Shown piece after piece: positions 6,430 to 14,318 of a DNA stretch of 64,000 nt. Positions within the stretch are counted from its first letter, which is position 1; each line of letters begins with the position of its first letter. Origin of the DNA: Woronichinia naegeliana WA131 (GTDB lineage Bacteria; Cyanobacteriota; Cyanobacteriia; Cyanobacteriales; Microcystaceae); the NCBI GenBank assembly GCA_025370055.1, contig CP073041.1:4558272-4622271 (forward strand), in the 5' to 3' direction. The position numbers were made by a program, and so were the translations under genes. Below the pieces are notes generated by a model. The model saw only the letters and a program-made list of their open reading frames with translations, searched no databases and had not been told where the DNA came from.

Positions 6430-9400
6430 TTATGTTTTAGCGGTAGCTATCTCTGTATATTTAGCATTGATAGCTTCCCATTGGGCGGAAATATATGCTT
6501 TCAAGGCTTCTAAACGTTTTGCTTCAGCTTGAGAATCAACTTCTTTACTCCTTTTGGATTCCAGTAAGTTATTCAGAGAACTTTCCAAAGATTCAACATC
6601 ATCTTTTAACTGATCGGCATAACTCTCAAAACCAACAAATAAATTCCCAATAGCTTCCTTAATACCCGATATTTGCTCAGGTTCAAGCAATTTTTGGAAT
6701 TCTTGCACTAATTGTTTCTGCATTGCTTTTTGAAATTTCTCGACCTCCGAACGTTTTCCCCACCAAGCCGCCAATGCACCACCTCCAACACCAACAGCTA
6801 ATAAAGCCGCTCCTATTGGTGTCACAGCTAACCCAGCCATTAATAGTATGTGAGTGCCAAGATAAACATTTGCAGCTGTAGCCAGTCCAACACCTGCTGT
6901 GATTGTACCGACTGTAGCGGCTGATCCAGCTAAAATCATTTTTTTAGTTGCGTTACCATCAATTGCCTTTAGGGAACTTTCTGGAGTAGAACCAGTTTGA
7001 TAGGTTGATAGTTGAGATTGATTTTGAATATTAAGGTCTTTTCCTTCAAGAATTTCCTTAATTTCTTGTCTTTCCTTATCGTATTCTTTGTTTTCTTCAT
7101 TAAACAACTCAGTCAACTCAAGATAAGTATTGGCTACTATACCCGCACTTATTTTTTTCCATCCATCAAGTTTCTCTTGCTGGTATTCTTGGAATTTTTT
7201 CTCTAACAGTTTTTTATAGTTCTCTTTCTGATTCTCTCCGAGACCAGCTACTGGGGGCATTGTGAAATCATTCTCAATTTTGCTTAGTATTTGACTAAAG
7301 TAACTCTGATAGTCTCCCCCAACTTGTGCAATACAAGAATTTTTTGTATTAGTAGCCTGGGTTCTTAACCCTTTGGCAATTTTCTTCATTAACTTAATAT
7401 GAGGATTAACTTTTCTGATTTTTTCTTCCAAAGACTTTACCGTCTCATCAAGAACAATTAATCTCTCCTCAACAGTCTTAGTTACTGTATTCGTAACAGA
7501 TGTTGCCGTTTGGAGAGATGGCAATAGTTCAGCAATTAATCGTTCATGAATCAAGAACCGATCAAGCCTCGTGCTGAATTGTATAAACCCAGTTCCATCG
7601 AGAGAGTTTCTTTCTTTTAGTTTTTCTAACGCTGTACGAGCATATACATCAAATATGGTATCCTCCCACATTTGTTCGATTTCTTCTTCTTTTGCTGTTA
7701 AACAGTCAGATAATCTTTCAACAAAAGCCTCATGTATTTCTTCTTTATCTGATTCTGGGACTAATTCCCATTGATTTATCAAAAAGAATACTGATCCTAC
7801 TTTATCCTTAATATGCGTGTTTAGATAAGCTTGCTCTTTGGCAGTAAGCTGCTGGTGAGCACTTAAAACAAATAGAATTGCATGACATTCAGGAATGTAC
7901 GACAACGTTTTTCTATCTTCAGCCTCCGAACTGTTCAGTCCCGCTGTATCAATAAACTCTACCCCCCTCGATAACAATTCGATTGGGTAATAAATTTCAG
8001 CTTTTTCTAAAGAATTTAGCCAATTCTCAACTGTTTTAAAAAAATCCTTGATTTTGTTTTTTACTTGCTTTGAGTTAAAGGTATATTTCTCTTGATACTC
8101 CCGTAAGCTCATACTTTCTTGTGTGCCATTTTTTTTATAAACTATAACTTTTTCTTGCTCACCGTATTGAATAAAAGTAGGAATAGACGTAGTAGGAGTG
8201 ACTCCCATTGGTAGCAATTCTTGACCAAATAAAACGTTTAAAATACTGCTCTTACCACGATTAAAATCTCCAATAATCAAGAAACGAAACTTTGCATTTT
8301 TCAATTTATCAACTTCCCTACGCAAATTATCTATTAGAGCCGATAGTGCCAACTCTCCCGATGCTTCTGCCGCTTGTTTCTCTGATGTAACTAAGGTTTG
8401 ACGTATTTGATCCAGTTGATCGGCAAACCAAAGACGAACTTCAGTTGCCTCTAAATTAACGGAAGAAGTTTGATTACTCATGGGATTTTTCCTCGTGGTT
8501 GTTTGACTAATGACGCTTGGTTGACTCATCATACCAGATTTTTTAGTATTTGTCTCAATGATCACTGGTGATTTTTCGTCTTCTATCATTGGCAGATCGA
8601 GAATACTACCAAGGTGGATCAGAAATTCCCAACCAACTAAAAGGCCACTAATTCCAGTCGTTTTACTTTCATCAATCCCTTCAGCCCCCCGAATTTTCTC
8701 TGATAACGAATTTAATGACTCTAAAAAGAGTTTATTCTCTTGATAAATAATCCGTTTTAATACTTGACAATCATCATCGTTATTAACATCAAAAATCTTA
8801 TCTGCGGGGATACGATTAACCTCTAGCCAATCAGAAAAAGCCTTATTTCCCTGTTCTAAAGCCAAGTATTTATACTCACTAGGTAAATTAGCCAAAGACA
8901 ATGCTAACTTCATCCGAATTTCAGGCGCACAATAGGCAAAATTCGACTTTAAGCTATCATAAAACTTTCCGTAAACCTTCACAATGCTGGAAATAGCTTC
9001 CTGCCAAAATTCCGAAGTTAACAGAGGATTATCCCGATATTTTTCTAATAAGTAAGGAATTAAACTAGGCAATAAAGGAGTATTTTCCCAAGAATTACCC
9101 AAAAAGAGAATGTCCGCATAAAGCCCGATGGTCAAACAATGCCATACCGCTAAATATCGATAAAATGTTTTATAGTCTTCCTCCGTAATTATGTATTTCT
9201 TGCGAATGGGTAAATCGGTAACACCAGTTTGTTTTAATTCAGCAATTTCTGCTAACTCTTGGTAATAAATCTGTAAATTTTCCTCATCAACCTTGCCTAA
9301 AGCCTTAATATAAGCTTCATCTTTACCACTAGCCTTAATTTTTTCTCTTTTTTTCTCCCATTCCAACGCTCTTTTTTTAGCAGATTCGTAAAGCAAGTCA

Positions 9401-10257
9401 GAAAAGGATTGACCCGATAAAATGGAAGAGCGACTAAAAGAAACATCCCCACTAAACCAATATCCCACGCTGAAATTTAGTTCTTCCAAGGGAATTTTCG
9501 TATCTAAGATTAAAATAGGAATGCTTTTCAACTGTGAATGCAGAGACAATAGAGCCGCATTTCCACCTTGGCTATTAGAAATCCAATTTCCATCTAAGAA
9601 TTGAACAGGCCATTCTTGATTACCAGCATAACCCTGGCGAAGAAACTGATGAATTTCTTCCGCTAAAGTATCTTCAAAGCCAGAAAGATAGGGTTTGCCT
9701 GTTTTGGGATCATAATTTAGTTGCGGTGGTGAAATTAACACCTGTAAAGGCATCACCCGATGAGCAAAAGAATTTTCTAATAAATCAAAAGCTTGATTAT
9801 GAATAGGGGATTTATCCGATCTCAACCTTTCCCGCATCAACTCCACCGCATTTTGATGTTGCAAACGAGCTAAATCACGTTGAAAATCTTGCTGTAATTG
9901 CAATATCTCAAGCTCAATCTTTTTCCTTTGTTCAAAACTCCACTTTTGAAAATCCAGATTTTTTTGATTAATCGCAAAATTAACTTCTGCTCGAAATACC
10001 TCAATTTCTTTTAGTCTTTCGTGACTAAGCTCGGCCAATTCTTTTTGAAAATCTTGATTTTCCCGTTGTTGCAATATCGAAAATTTGATCTGATTATATT
10101 GCAATTCAGCAGAATGCTTTCTACTTAACAGCGCAACCTCTTCCGATGAGTCCCGATTTAAAGAACTGATCTTTTCAGATGATTGACGGTTTTTTCCTGC
10201 TTGCCAAGCATTAATTCCACTTGATGCTAATAAACTTAAGCCATACATCCAAGACAT
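6430..10257 (-). CDS. Large dynamin-like GTPase with long N-terminal extension
   Basis: The protein has 1275 residues in two halves. Residues 1-600: a short hydrophobic start (MSWMYGLSLLASSG), a coiled coil at about 40-150 rich in Gln/Glu/Lys, then a region of unknown fold with ADILFLGNSW and a Tyr/Trp-rich helical part. A Ser/Thr-rich linker follows (about 580-620). Residues about 620-1275: dynamin-like GTPase with GDFNRGKSSILN (about 661-672), TPTTSIPTF (switch I), DTAGLNSSE (about 767) and NQWE (about 826), then coiled coil, two Gly/Ala-rich hydrophobic segments at about 1110-1165 that look membrane-inserting, and a C-terminal coiled coil. The second half alone has the usual length of a bacterial dynamin-like protein, so the first half looks like a fusion. 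It probably acts at membranes with the neighbouring smaller GTPase; function is inferred only. Confidence 0.75.
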   Translation of the reverse strand: MSWMYGLSLLASSGINAWQAGKNRQSSEKISSLNRDSSEEVALLSRKHSAELQYNQIKFSILQQRENQDFQKELAELSHERLKEIEVFRAEVNFAINQKNLDFQKWSFEQRKKIELEILQLQQDFQRDLARLQHQNAVELMRERLRSDKSPIHNQAFDLLENSFAHRVMPLQVLISPPQLNYDPKTGKPYLSGFEDTLAEEIHQFLRQGYAGNQEWPVQFLDGNWISNSQGGNAALLSLHSQLKSIPILILDTKIPLEELNFSVGYWFSGDVSFSRSSILSGQSFSDLLYESAKKRALEWEKKREKIKASGKDEAYIKALGKVDEENLQIYYQELAEIAELKQTGVTDLPIRKKYIITEEDYKTFYRYLAVWHCLTIGLYADILFLGNSWENTPLLPSLIPYLLEKYRDNPLLTSEFWQEAISSIVKVYGKFYDSLKSNFAYCAPEIRMKLALSLANLPSEYKYLALEQGNKAFSDWLEVNRIPADKIFDVNNDDDCQVLKRIIYQENKLFLESLNSLSEKIRGAEGIDESKTTGISGLLVGWEFLIHLGSILDLPMIEDEKSPVIIETNTKKSGMMSQPSVISQTTTRKNPMSNQTSSVNLEATEVRLWFADQLDQIRQTLVTSEKQAAEASGELALSALIDNLRREVDKLKNAKFRFLIIGDFNRGKSSILNVLFGQELLPMGVTPTTSIPTFIQYGEQEKVIVYKKNGTQESMSLREYQEKYTFNSKQVKNKIKDFFKTVENWLNSLEKAEIYYPIELLSRGVEFIDTAGLNSSEAEDRKTLSYIPECHAILFVLSAHQQLTAKEQAYLNTHIKDKVGSVFFLINQWELVPESDKEEIHEAFVERLSDCLTAKEEEIEQMWEDTIFDVYARTALEKLKERNSLDGTGFIQFSTRLDRFLIHERLIAELLPSLQTATSVTNTVTKTVEERLIVLDETVKSLEEKIRKVNPHIKLMKKIAKGLRTQATNTKNSCIAQVGGDYQSYFSQILSKIENDFTMPPVAGLGENQKENYKKLLEKKFQEYQQEKLDGWKKISAGIVANTYLELTELFNEENKEYDKERQEIKEILEGKDLNIQNQSQLSTYQTGSTPESSLKAIDGNATKKMILAGSAATVGTITAGVGLATAANVYLGTHILLMAGLAVTPIGAALLAVGVGGGALAAWWGKRSEVEKFQKAMQKQLVQEFQKLLEPEQISGIKEAIGNLFVGFESYADQLKDDVESLESSLNNLLESKRSKEVDSQAEAKRLEALKAYISAQWEAINAKYTEIATAKT

Positions 10258-10379
10258 AGTTTTAATTTCTCCACAATGATTTTTTGTAAATTTAATTTGA
10301 TCCCAATTAATCCCAGTAATCCAGACCAGAACAACGCGATCCTTTGATTATAGGCAAAATTACCTAAAAATTCCCCCGT

Positions 10380-10431
10380 AGGCTTCCAGCCTGTCCAATT
10401 AAGAACGAAAGAAACAGGCAAGATGCCTGTT
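10380..10431. repeat. Dispersed hairpin repeat (AGGCTTCCAGCCT ... AACAGGCA-AGA-TGCCTGTT)
   Basis: Two small hairpins lie in the spacer between the large GTPase gene and the His-rich gene. The second has a perfect 8-base stem. Related sequence occurs at 26680-26728 and 40702-40735. It is an intergenic repeat family widespread in cyanobacteria. A 73-codon frame through it is a translation of the repeat, not a gene. Confidence 0.6.
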
Positions 10432-10470
10432 CTACTATTTGATAGCATAGAAACCACATTTCATAAAATC

Positions 10471-11190
10471 TTAAACTTTTTTAGCCTGTTCTCTTAAGTT
10501 TTGAGCCTCTGCCTGATATTTTTCGGATTTAGCCATATCACTCCGAGCATTTTCATCATAACTAGCGGCATTTGACGGGTTGTTATGGTCACGATGCCAA
10601 TCAGCGTTTTTAGTGTTATACTCAGAACTACTTTTACTTTCATTAGCCTTTTTTTCTAGTTCATTAGCTTTGCTCAATAACTCAGAAGCCTGCTCAGAAC
10701 CCGATCGCTGAGAAGGATGATTCAAATGAGAAGTATGATCAATGTGAGAGTATTGATGATCAAGCAAGCCATTAGCATGATGGGGCTGATAATCTGCTAA
10801 GTGCTGGTTTTCAAAAGAATGCTCCAAATGGGAAGAATGATCAACTTGAGAATACTGATGATCGAGCGAGCTATTAGCATGATGGGGCTGATAATCCGCT
10901 AACTGCTGGTTTTCAAAGGAATGATCCAAATGAGAAGGATAATCAACTTGAGAATATTGATGATCTAAAAAATTGTTTGCGTTATGGGGCTGATAGTCCG
11001 CTAAATTATGACTATCAAACCCACTGTGAAAATGATTCGGCTCATAAACCCCAATACTAGCTGGATCGAAAGGATCATGATGGACTCCAATGGCTGGATC
11101 ACTCAATAAGTCTTGGGGCGTGTCCAAATCGCTTGGTAAGTTGGGTACATCGGCAGAGTGAAAACTATGGTCTAGAGGCTGAGTATCCAT
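10471..11190 (-). CDS. His-rich repeat protein, upstream partner of the dynamin-like genes
   Basis: The protein has 239 residues and no family I recognise. Residues 1-62 are acidic and Pro/Asp/His-rich. Residues 63-164 hold three tandem 34-residue repeats, each starting LADYQPH-AN and containing LDHQYSQVDH and SHLDHSFEN, with about six His per unit. Residues about 168-239 are a charged helical tail (ELLSKANELEKKANES, DMAKSEKYQAEAQNLREQA) that should form a coiled coil. No signal peptide or membrane segment is visible. It is the first gene of the minus-strand set leading into the large dynamin-like gene, with a 213-base spacer. The His clusters could bind metal or act as a pH-sensitive scaffold; this is speculation. 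Start chosen at the first ATG. Confidence 0.6.
   Translation of the reverse strand: MDTQPLDHSFHSADVPNLPSDLDTPQDLLSDPAIGVHHDPFDPASIGVYEPNHFHSGFDSHNLADYQPHNANNFLDHQYSQVDYPSHLDHSFENQQLADYQPHHANSSLDHQYSQVDHSSHLEHSFENQHLADYQPHHANGLLDHQYSHIDHTSHLNHPSQRSGSEQASELLSKANELEKKANESKSSSEYNTKNADWHRDHNNPSNAASYDENARSDMAKSEKYQAEAQNLREQAKKV
10699..11004. repeat. Three tandem 102-base in-frame repeats
   Basis: These encode the three 34-residue His-rich units. The DNA copies are similar but not identical (for example GATGGGGCTGATAATC against TATGGGGCTGATAGTC), so they are an older duplication under protein-level constraint rather than fresh slippage. Confidence 0.7.
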
Positions 11191-11627
11191 TGATGATTAC
11201 CTTGGTAAAGGAGTTAAGAGTTAGACACAATTAACAGATTGTAGTGATAGCTTAAATACGGTAGAAAATATTTATGTTGGAATTATAGCTTTATTTTTCT
11301 AACCTGGCACCTCAAGATAGTGCGATCGCCGCTTCGCAGTTTCGTAGGTTTGCTTAACACAAGGAACCCCAACTTTAGTTCAAAGAGGCGCGATCCTTAG
11401 CTGACACTGCTTTCACAAATAACTGAATAGGGACAAATACTACAATTAATTACCGAGGGAGTCGGTTCAAAATAGCGATCGCAACTTTTTTGGCGGGGTT
11501 GTCTTTCTAAAGGATAAAATGGAGAAGCAACATTGAAATCGAGGTCAAGCCTATGACAATTCGACTAAACAATTATTGGTTTCACATAAAGAATGATAAT
11601 TTGTGTATAACGCATAATAGAGGCTAA
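11191..11627. other. Gene-free spacer with two repeats (direct repeat A and 85-base repeat copy 2)
   Basis: No gene is visible. Direct repeat A occupies 11321-11395 (core TGCTTAACACAAG and AACTTTAGTTCAAAGAGGCG) and recurs at 12331-12398. The 85-base repeat (11395-11481) matches 3779-3863. The rest probably holds the promoter of the plus-strand gene at 11628 (AT-rich, with TATAACGCATAATAG shortly before the start). Confidence 0.5.
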
Positions 11628-11867
11628 ATGGTTACAACTCTTAACAAGCCATCTTCTTTAATCAATGAAATCCAACTTGAAAAAGTTGGCAACTGGAATT
11701 TATTCAAATTCAGTGAATCTCTTCAACTGCGAATGGAGAGCCTACTAGAACAGAAAAAAGCAGATCAAATCACTCCTGATGAAATCTCTGAATTGGATGC
11801 GATCGGCGAGTTAGATCGTATTTTTACTCGTATCAACGCAATGCTTGCTGCTCAAAATGCCAATTAG
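11628..11867 (+). CDS. Small protein coupled to HNH nuclease
   Basis: The protein has 79 residues and no named family. It is acidic and helical: VGNWNLFKFSESLQLRMESL, then LLEQKKADQITPDEISELDA and IGELDRIFTRINAML. Its last 11 bases overlap the start of the HNH gene, so translation of the two is probably coupled. The same kind of small gene directly ahead of an HNH gene occurs in other cyanobacteria as far as I recall, which would suit an antitoxin, inhibitor or accessory subunit. The pair is bracketed by direct repeats. Confidence 0.65.
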   Translation: MVTTLNKPSSLINEIQLEKVGNWNLFKFSESLQLRMESLLEQKKADQITPDEISELDAIGELDRIFTRINAMLAAQNAN

Positions 11868-12309
11868 TGATGAACTGAAGCAAGCTATTCGAGAGCGTGC
11901 AAAATATATCTGTGAATATTGTCATTCTCCAGAACGGTTGAGTGCCAATAGGTTCACCATTGATCATGTTATTCCGAAATCTTTGGGTGGTTCTGACGCA
12001 CTCGACAATCTTGCACTTGCTTGTCGTCGTTGCAACGAGAGACGCTACAATTTTGTGGCTGGTATCGATCCCGAAACTCAGGAAATCGTCCCTATTTTTA
12101 ATCCTCGTCAACAGAAGTGGGCAGAGCATTTTGTTTGGCAGGATCACGGCATTGTAATAGAAGGAACTACACCCATTGGTCGCGCAACTTGTCTTCGACT
12201 TGATTTAAACGATACCCGTTATCCAGAGAACGATTCCATCCGAGAAACAAGACGATTTTGGATACAAACTGGATTGCATCCTACACCAGATGATCCCTGC
12301 CAAGCTTAA
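11857..12309 (+). CDS. HNH endonuclease
   Basis: The protein has 150 residues, counted from ATG 11857; a TTG four codons upstream is possible but unneeded. The HNH core is complete: CEYCHSP (first Cys pair, about 19-22), FTIDHVIPKSLGG (catalytic His in DH, about 38), DNLALACRRCNERR (Asn and second Cys pair). The Cys pairs should bind structural zinc and the ββα-metal site should cut DNA. The C-terminal 80 residues (QKWAEHFVWQDHG, RLDLNDTRYPEN, RRFWIQTG) match the long-tailed cyanobacterial HNH type. Target is unknown; such genes may be restriction-like, homing-type or part of a small defence or toxin cassette with the overlapping upstream gene. Confidence 0.85.
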   Translation: MPISDELKQAIRERAKYICEYCHSPERLSANRFTIDHVIPKSLGGSDALDNLALACRRCNERRYNFVAGIDPETQEIVPIFNPRQQKWAEHFVWQDHGIVIEGTTPIGRATCLRLDLNDTRYPENDSIRETRRFWIQTGLHPTPDDPCQA

Positions 12310-12330
12310 AATTGTGTTCTTGCCAGCGAG

Positions 12331-12398
12331 TGCGATCGCCATTTCATAGTTTTGCTTAACACAAGAAAAACCAACTTTAGTTCAAAGAGCCGCGATCG
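12331..12398. repeat. Direct repeat B bracketing the HNH cassette
   Basis: TGCGATCGCC, TTTGCTTAACACAAG, CCAACTTTAGTTCAAAGAG and CGCGATC recur here in the same order and orientation as at 11321-11395. The right end of the repeat overlaps the last codons of the truncated acyl-AMP ligase fragment. Confidence 0.65.
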
Positions 12399-12573
12399 CC
12401 CTAGCCTTTTGATCCAGTTCCCCATAGGTTAAACGAGCTTCTTCGGTTTCTCCGTCCCGCAGAAAAATATAGGCAATGCGTTCAGGTTGGCTACTGGCCC
12501 GATAACGGAGTAATTCAACTAGGGTTGAGAATTTATTAAAGGGTTCTTGCAGATCATCATAGTTAATAGTCAT
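12382..12573 (-). pseudogene. N-terminal fragment of a fatty-acyl-AMP ligase (FAAL)
   Basis: Only 63 codons remain, from ATG 12573: MTINYDDLQEPFNKFSTLVE, LLRYRASSQPERIAYIFL, ARLTYGELDQKARAIAAL. This is the standard start of fatty-acyl-AMP ligases, which load fatty acids as adenylates onto acyl carrier proteins in lipopeptide assembly. The frame ends in a stop exactly where direct repeat B begins, and the remaining ~500 codons, including the AMP-binding core, are absent. It sits 23 bases after hphCD on the same strand, so it was probably once the next gene of the hph operon. No function is expected now. Confidence 0.75.
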
Positions 12574-12596
12574 AGGTAACAATCATCAGAAAAGTA

Positions 12597-14306
12597 TTAA
12601 TCAAGATTGGCAGTAATTTTACCTTTGATAGCTGAAATTGCGACTGTTCTAGGGGAAGCCAAATAATTTTTAGCGGTAGGGTCGCCACTACGTCCTTTAA
12701 AATTACGATTGGTGGCATAGACTCCCGTTTCTTCTTTCTCTAATACTCCCTTTCCTGAATTAATACAAGCTCCACAACCAGATTTGAGCATTTGCGCTCC
12801 AGATTCCTCAAAAATGGCAAGATAGCCCAATTCTTCGGCTTTTTGACGTACCTCCATCGAAGCTGGCACTACAAATAAATCTACCCCCTGGGCAACCTGA
12901 CGATCTTTTAATACAGCCGCCGCTTGGGCGAGATCGTAGAGTTTTCCGCCAGTACAAGAGCCGATAAAAGCTTTGGTGATGGGAACATCTTCTAATTGAC
13001 TAATGTTGACTACCTGATCTGGTTTGGGGGGACGGGCAACTTGGGGTTCTAAATGGCTCAGATCGAATTGATAAACAGCCTCATACTCGGCATCGGGATC
13101 AGCGATAGCGTCTTCAAACTCAATTGATGTGCGACTGGTAACATAATCATTTGTCACCTCATCCGCCGCAATTAAACCACACATAGCACCACATTCAATG
13201 GCCATATTAGCCAAGGTCAGGCGTTCATCTAAGGGCAATTGTTCAATGATAGAACCGCGAAATTCCATGACTTTACTGGTGGCTCCCCCACAGCCCAATT
13301 TTCCGAGAATAAACAAGATAATATCCTTAGCACTAATCTGAGCAGGCAGGGTTCCCGATAACTCAAACACCAGGGTGGGCGGGACTCGTATCCACATATC
13401 TCCCATCGCAAAAATATTGGCCATATCTGTGGTTCCCACCCCTGTGGAAAAAGCTCCTAAAGCTCCATAGGTACAGGTATGGGAGTCTGTTCCCGCAATG
13501 ATCATGCCAGGGCGAATAAATCCTTTTTCTGGCAACAAAACATGACAGATACCCGCCGCTTCCCCTGGGGAAACCAGATCAAATAGATGACAGCCTTGAG
13601 CTTGGGCAAATTTAACCATCTGCTCGTACATAACAGGGGCTTTGTTATCAAGGCGAATGTCATTAATTTGAATAAAGTGATCCGCGACTAACACCACCCG
13701 TTGCGCGTCCCATAATTGGGCAGTTTTCCCATAATTGTCATAAAATACCTTTGCGACCGAACTAGCCACCGCATCATGGGATAAAGCCAGATCAACCTTG
13801 GCAAACACTCCTTCCCCTGGTTTAACGTAATCATTGCCCGAAGCTTTTGCTAACATCTTTTCTACCCTGGTCATGGGACGGGCAGGGGTAACACTCCGAG
13901 GAATATTAACTTCTCCTTGACGACGCTTTTGGTTAAAGGCCATTAATCCCCCAGCAGTGGCGATCGCTTCTACCACAGGGTTTTGTTCCGTCTCCCCAAT
14001 AATTTCTAAGGGGAGTCCAATATTAATACTATTGCGATAGAAAATTTCGGCGAACGATCGCGCTTTAACTTTTTTGATGCCAGCCGCTTTGAGGGCAATG
14101 GGGGCAATTTCTCGACTTGATCCACAGCCAAAATTATCCCCGGCTTCGATCTCATCGTATTTGAGTAGTTCTCCCACGCCAATGATGTGTTCTAGAGCAT
14201 ATTGTTTTAAGTGGTCTGGATCATCATTAGTCCCCCTTTTCGCTGGAATAATATCGTCAGTATTAATATCATTTCCCAGGTTTAGGATTTTGTTGGCATC
14301 AGTCAT
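12597..14306 (-). CDS. hphCD: Fused 3-benzylmalate isomerase of homo-aromatic amino acid synthesis
   Basis: The protein has 569 residues and is a fusion of both isopropylmalate-isomerase-type subunits. Residues 1-145 are the small, LeuD-like swivel domain ([30 protein letters not shown]). Residues about 150-569 are the large, LeuC-like aconitase domain ([57 protein letters not shown]), with the Cys residues that hold the 4Fe-4S cluster. The order small-large in one chain is what the Nostoc HphCD has; normal LeuC and LeuD are separate. It should isomerise 2-benzylmalate to 3-benzylmalate, or the hydroxylated forms. A good ribosome site (AAGGAGT) precedes ATG, 12 bases after hphB. Confidence 0.88.
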   Translation of the reverse strand: MTDANKILNLGNDINTDDIIPAKRGTNDDPDHLKQYALEHIIGVGELLKYDEIEAGDNFGCGSSREIAPIALKAAGIKKVKARSFAEIFYRNSINIGLPLEIIGETEQNPVVEAIATAGGLMAFNQKRRQGEVNIPRSVTPARPMTRVEKMLAKASGNDYVKPGEGVFAKVDLALSHDAVASSVAKVFYDNYGKTAQLWDAQRVVLVADHFIQINDIRLDNKAPVMYEQMVKFAQAQGCHLFDLVSPGEAAGICHVLLPEKGFIRPGMIIAGTDSHTCTYGALGAFSTGVGTTDMANIFAMGDMWIRVPPTLVFELSGTLPAQISAKDIILFILGKLGCGGATSKVMEFRGSIIEQLPLDERLTLANMAIECGAMCGLIAADEVTNDYVTSRTSIEFEDAIADPDAEYEAVYQFDLSHLEPQVARPPKPDQVVNISQLEDVPITKAFIGSCTGGKLYDLAQAAAVLKDRQVAQGVDLFVVPASMEVRQKAEELGYLAIFEESGAQMLKSGCGACINSGKGVLEKEETGVYATNRNFKGRSGDPTAKNYLASPRTVAISAIKGKITANLD

Positions 14307-14318
14307 GGATTAGACTCC

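Noticed and set aside
10236-10457. 73-codon minus-strand frame overlapping the start of the large GTPase gene
   Set aside because: Much of it is a translation of the dispersed hairpin repeat (RTGILPVSF), and it has no family signal; treated as spacer.
11833-12147. 104-codon minus-strand frame
   Set aside because: Lies entirely antisense to the HNH gene, which has complete catalytic motifs.
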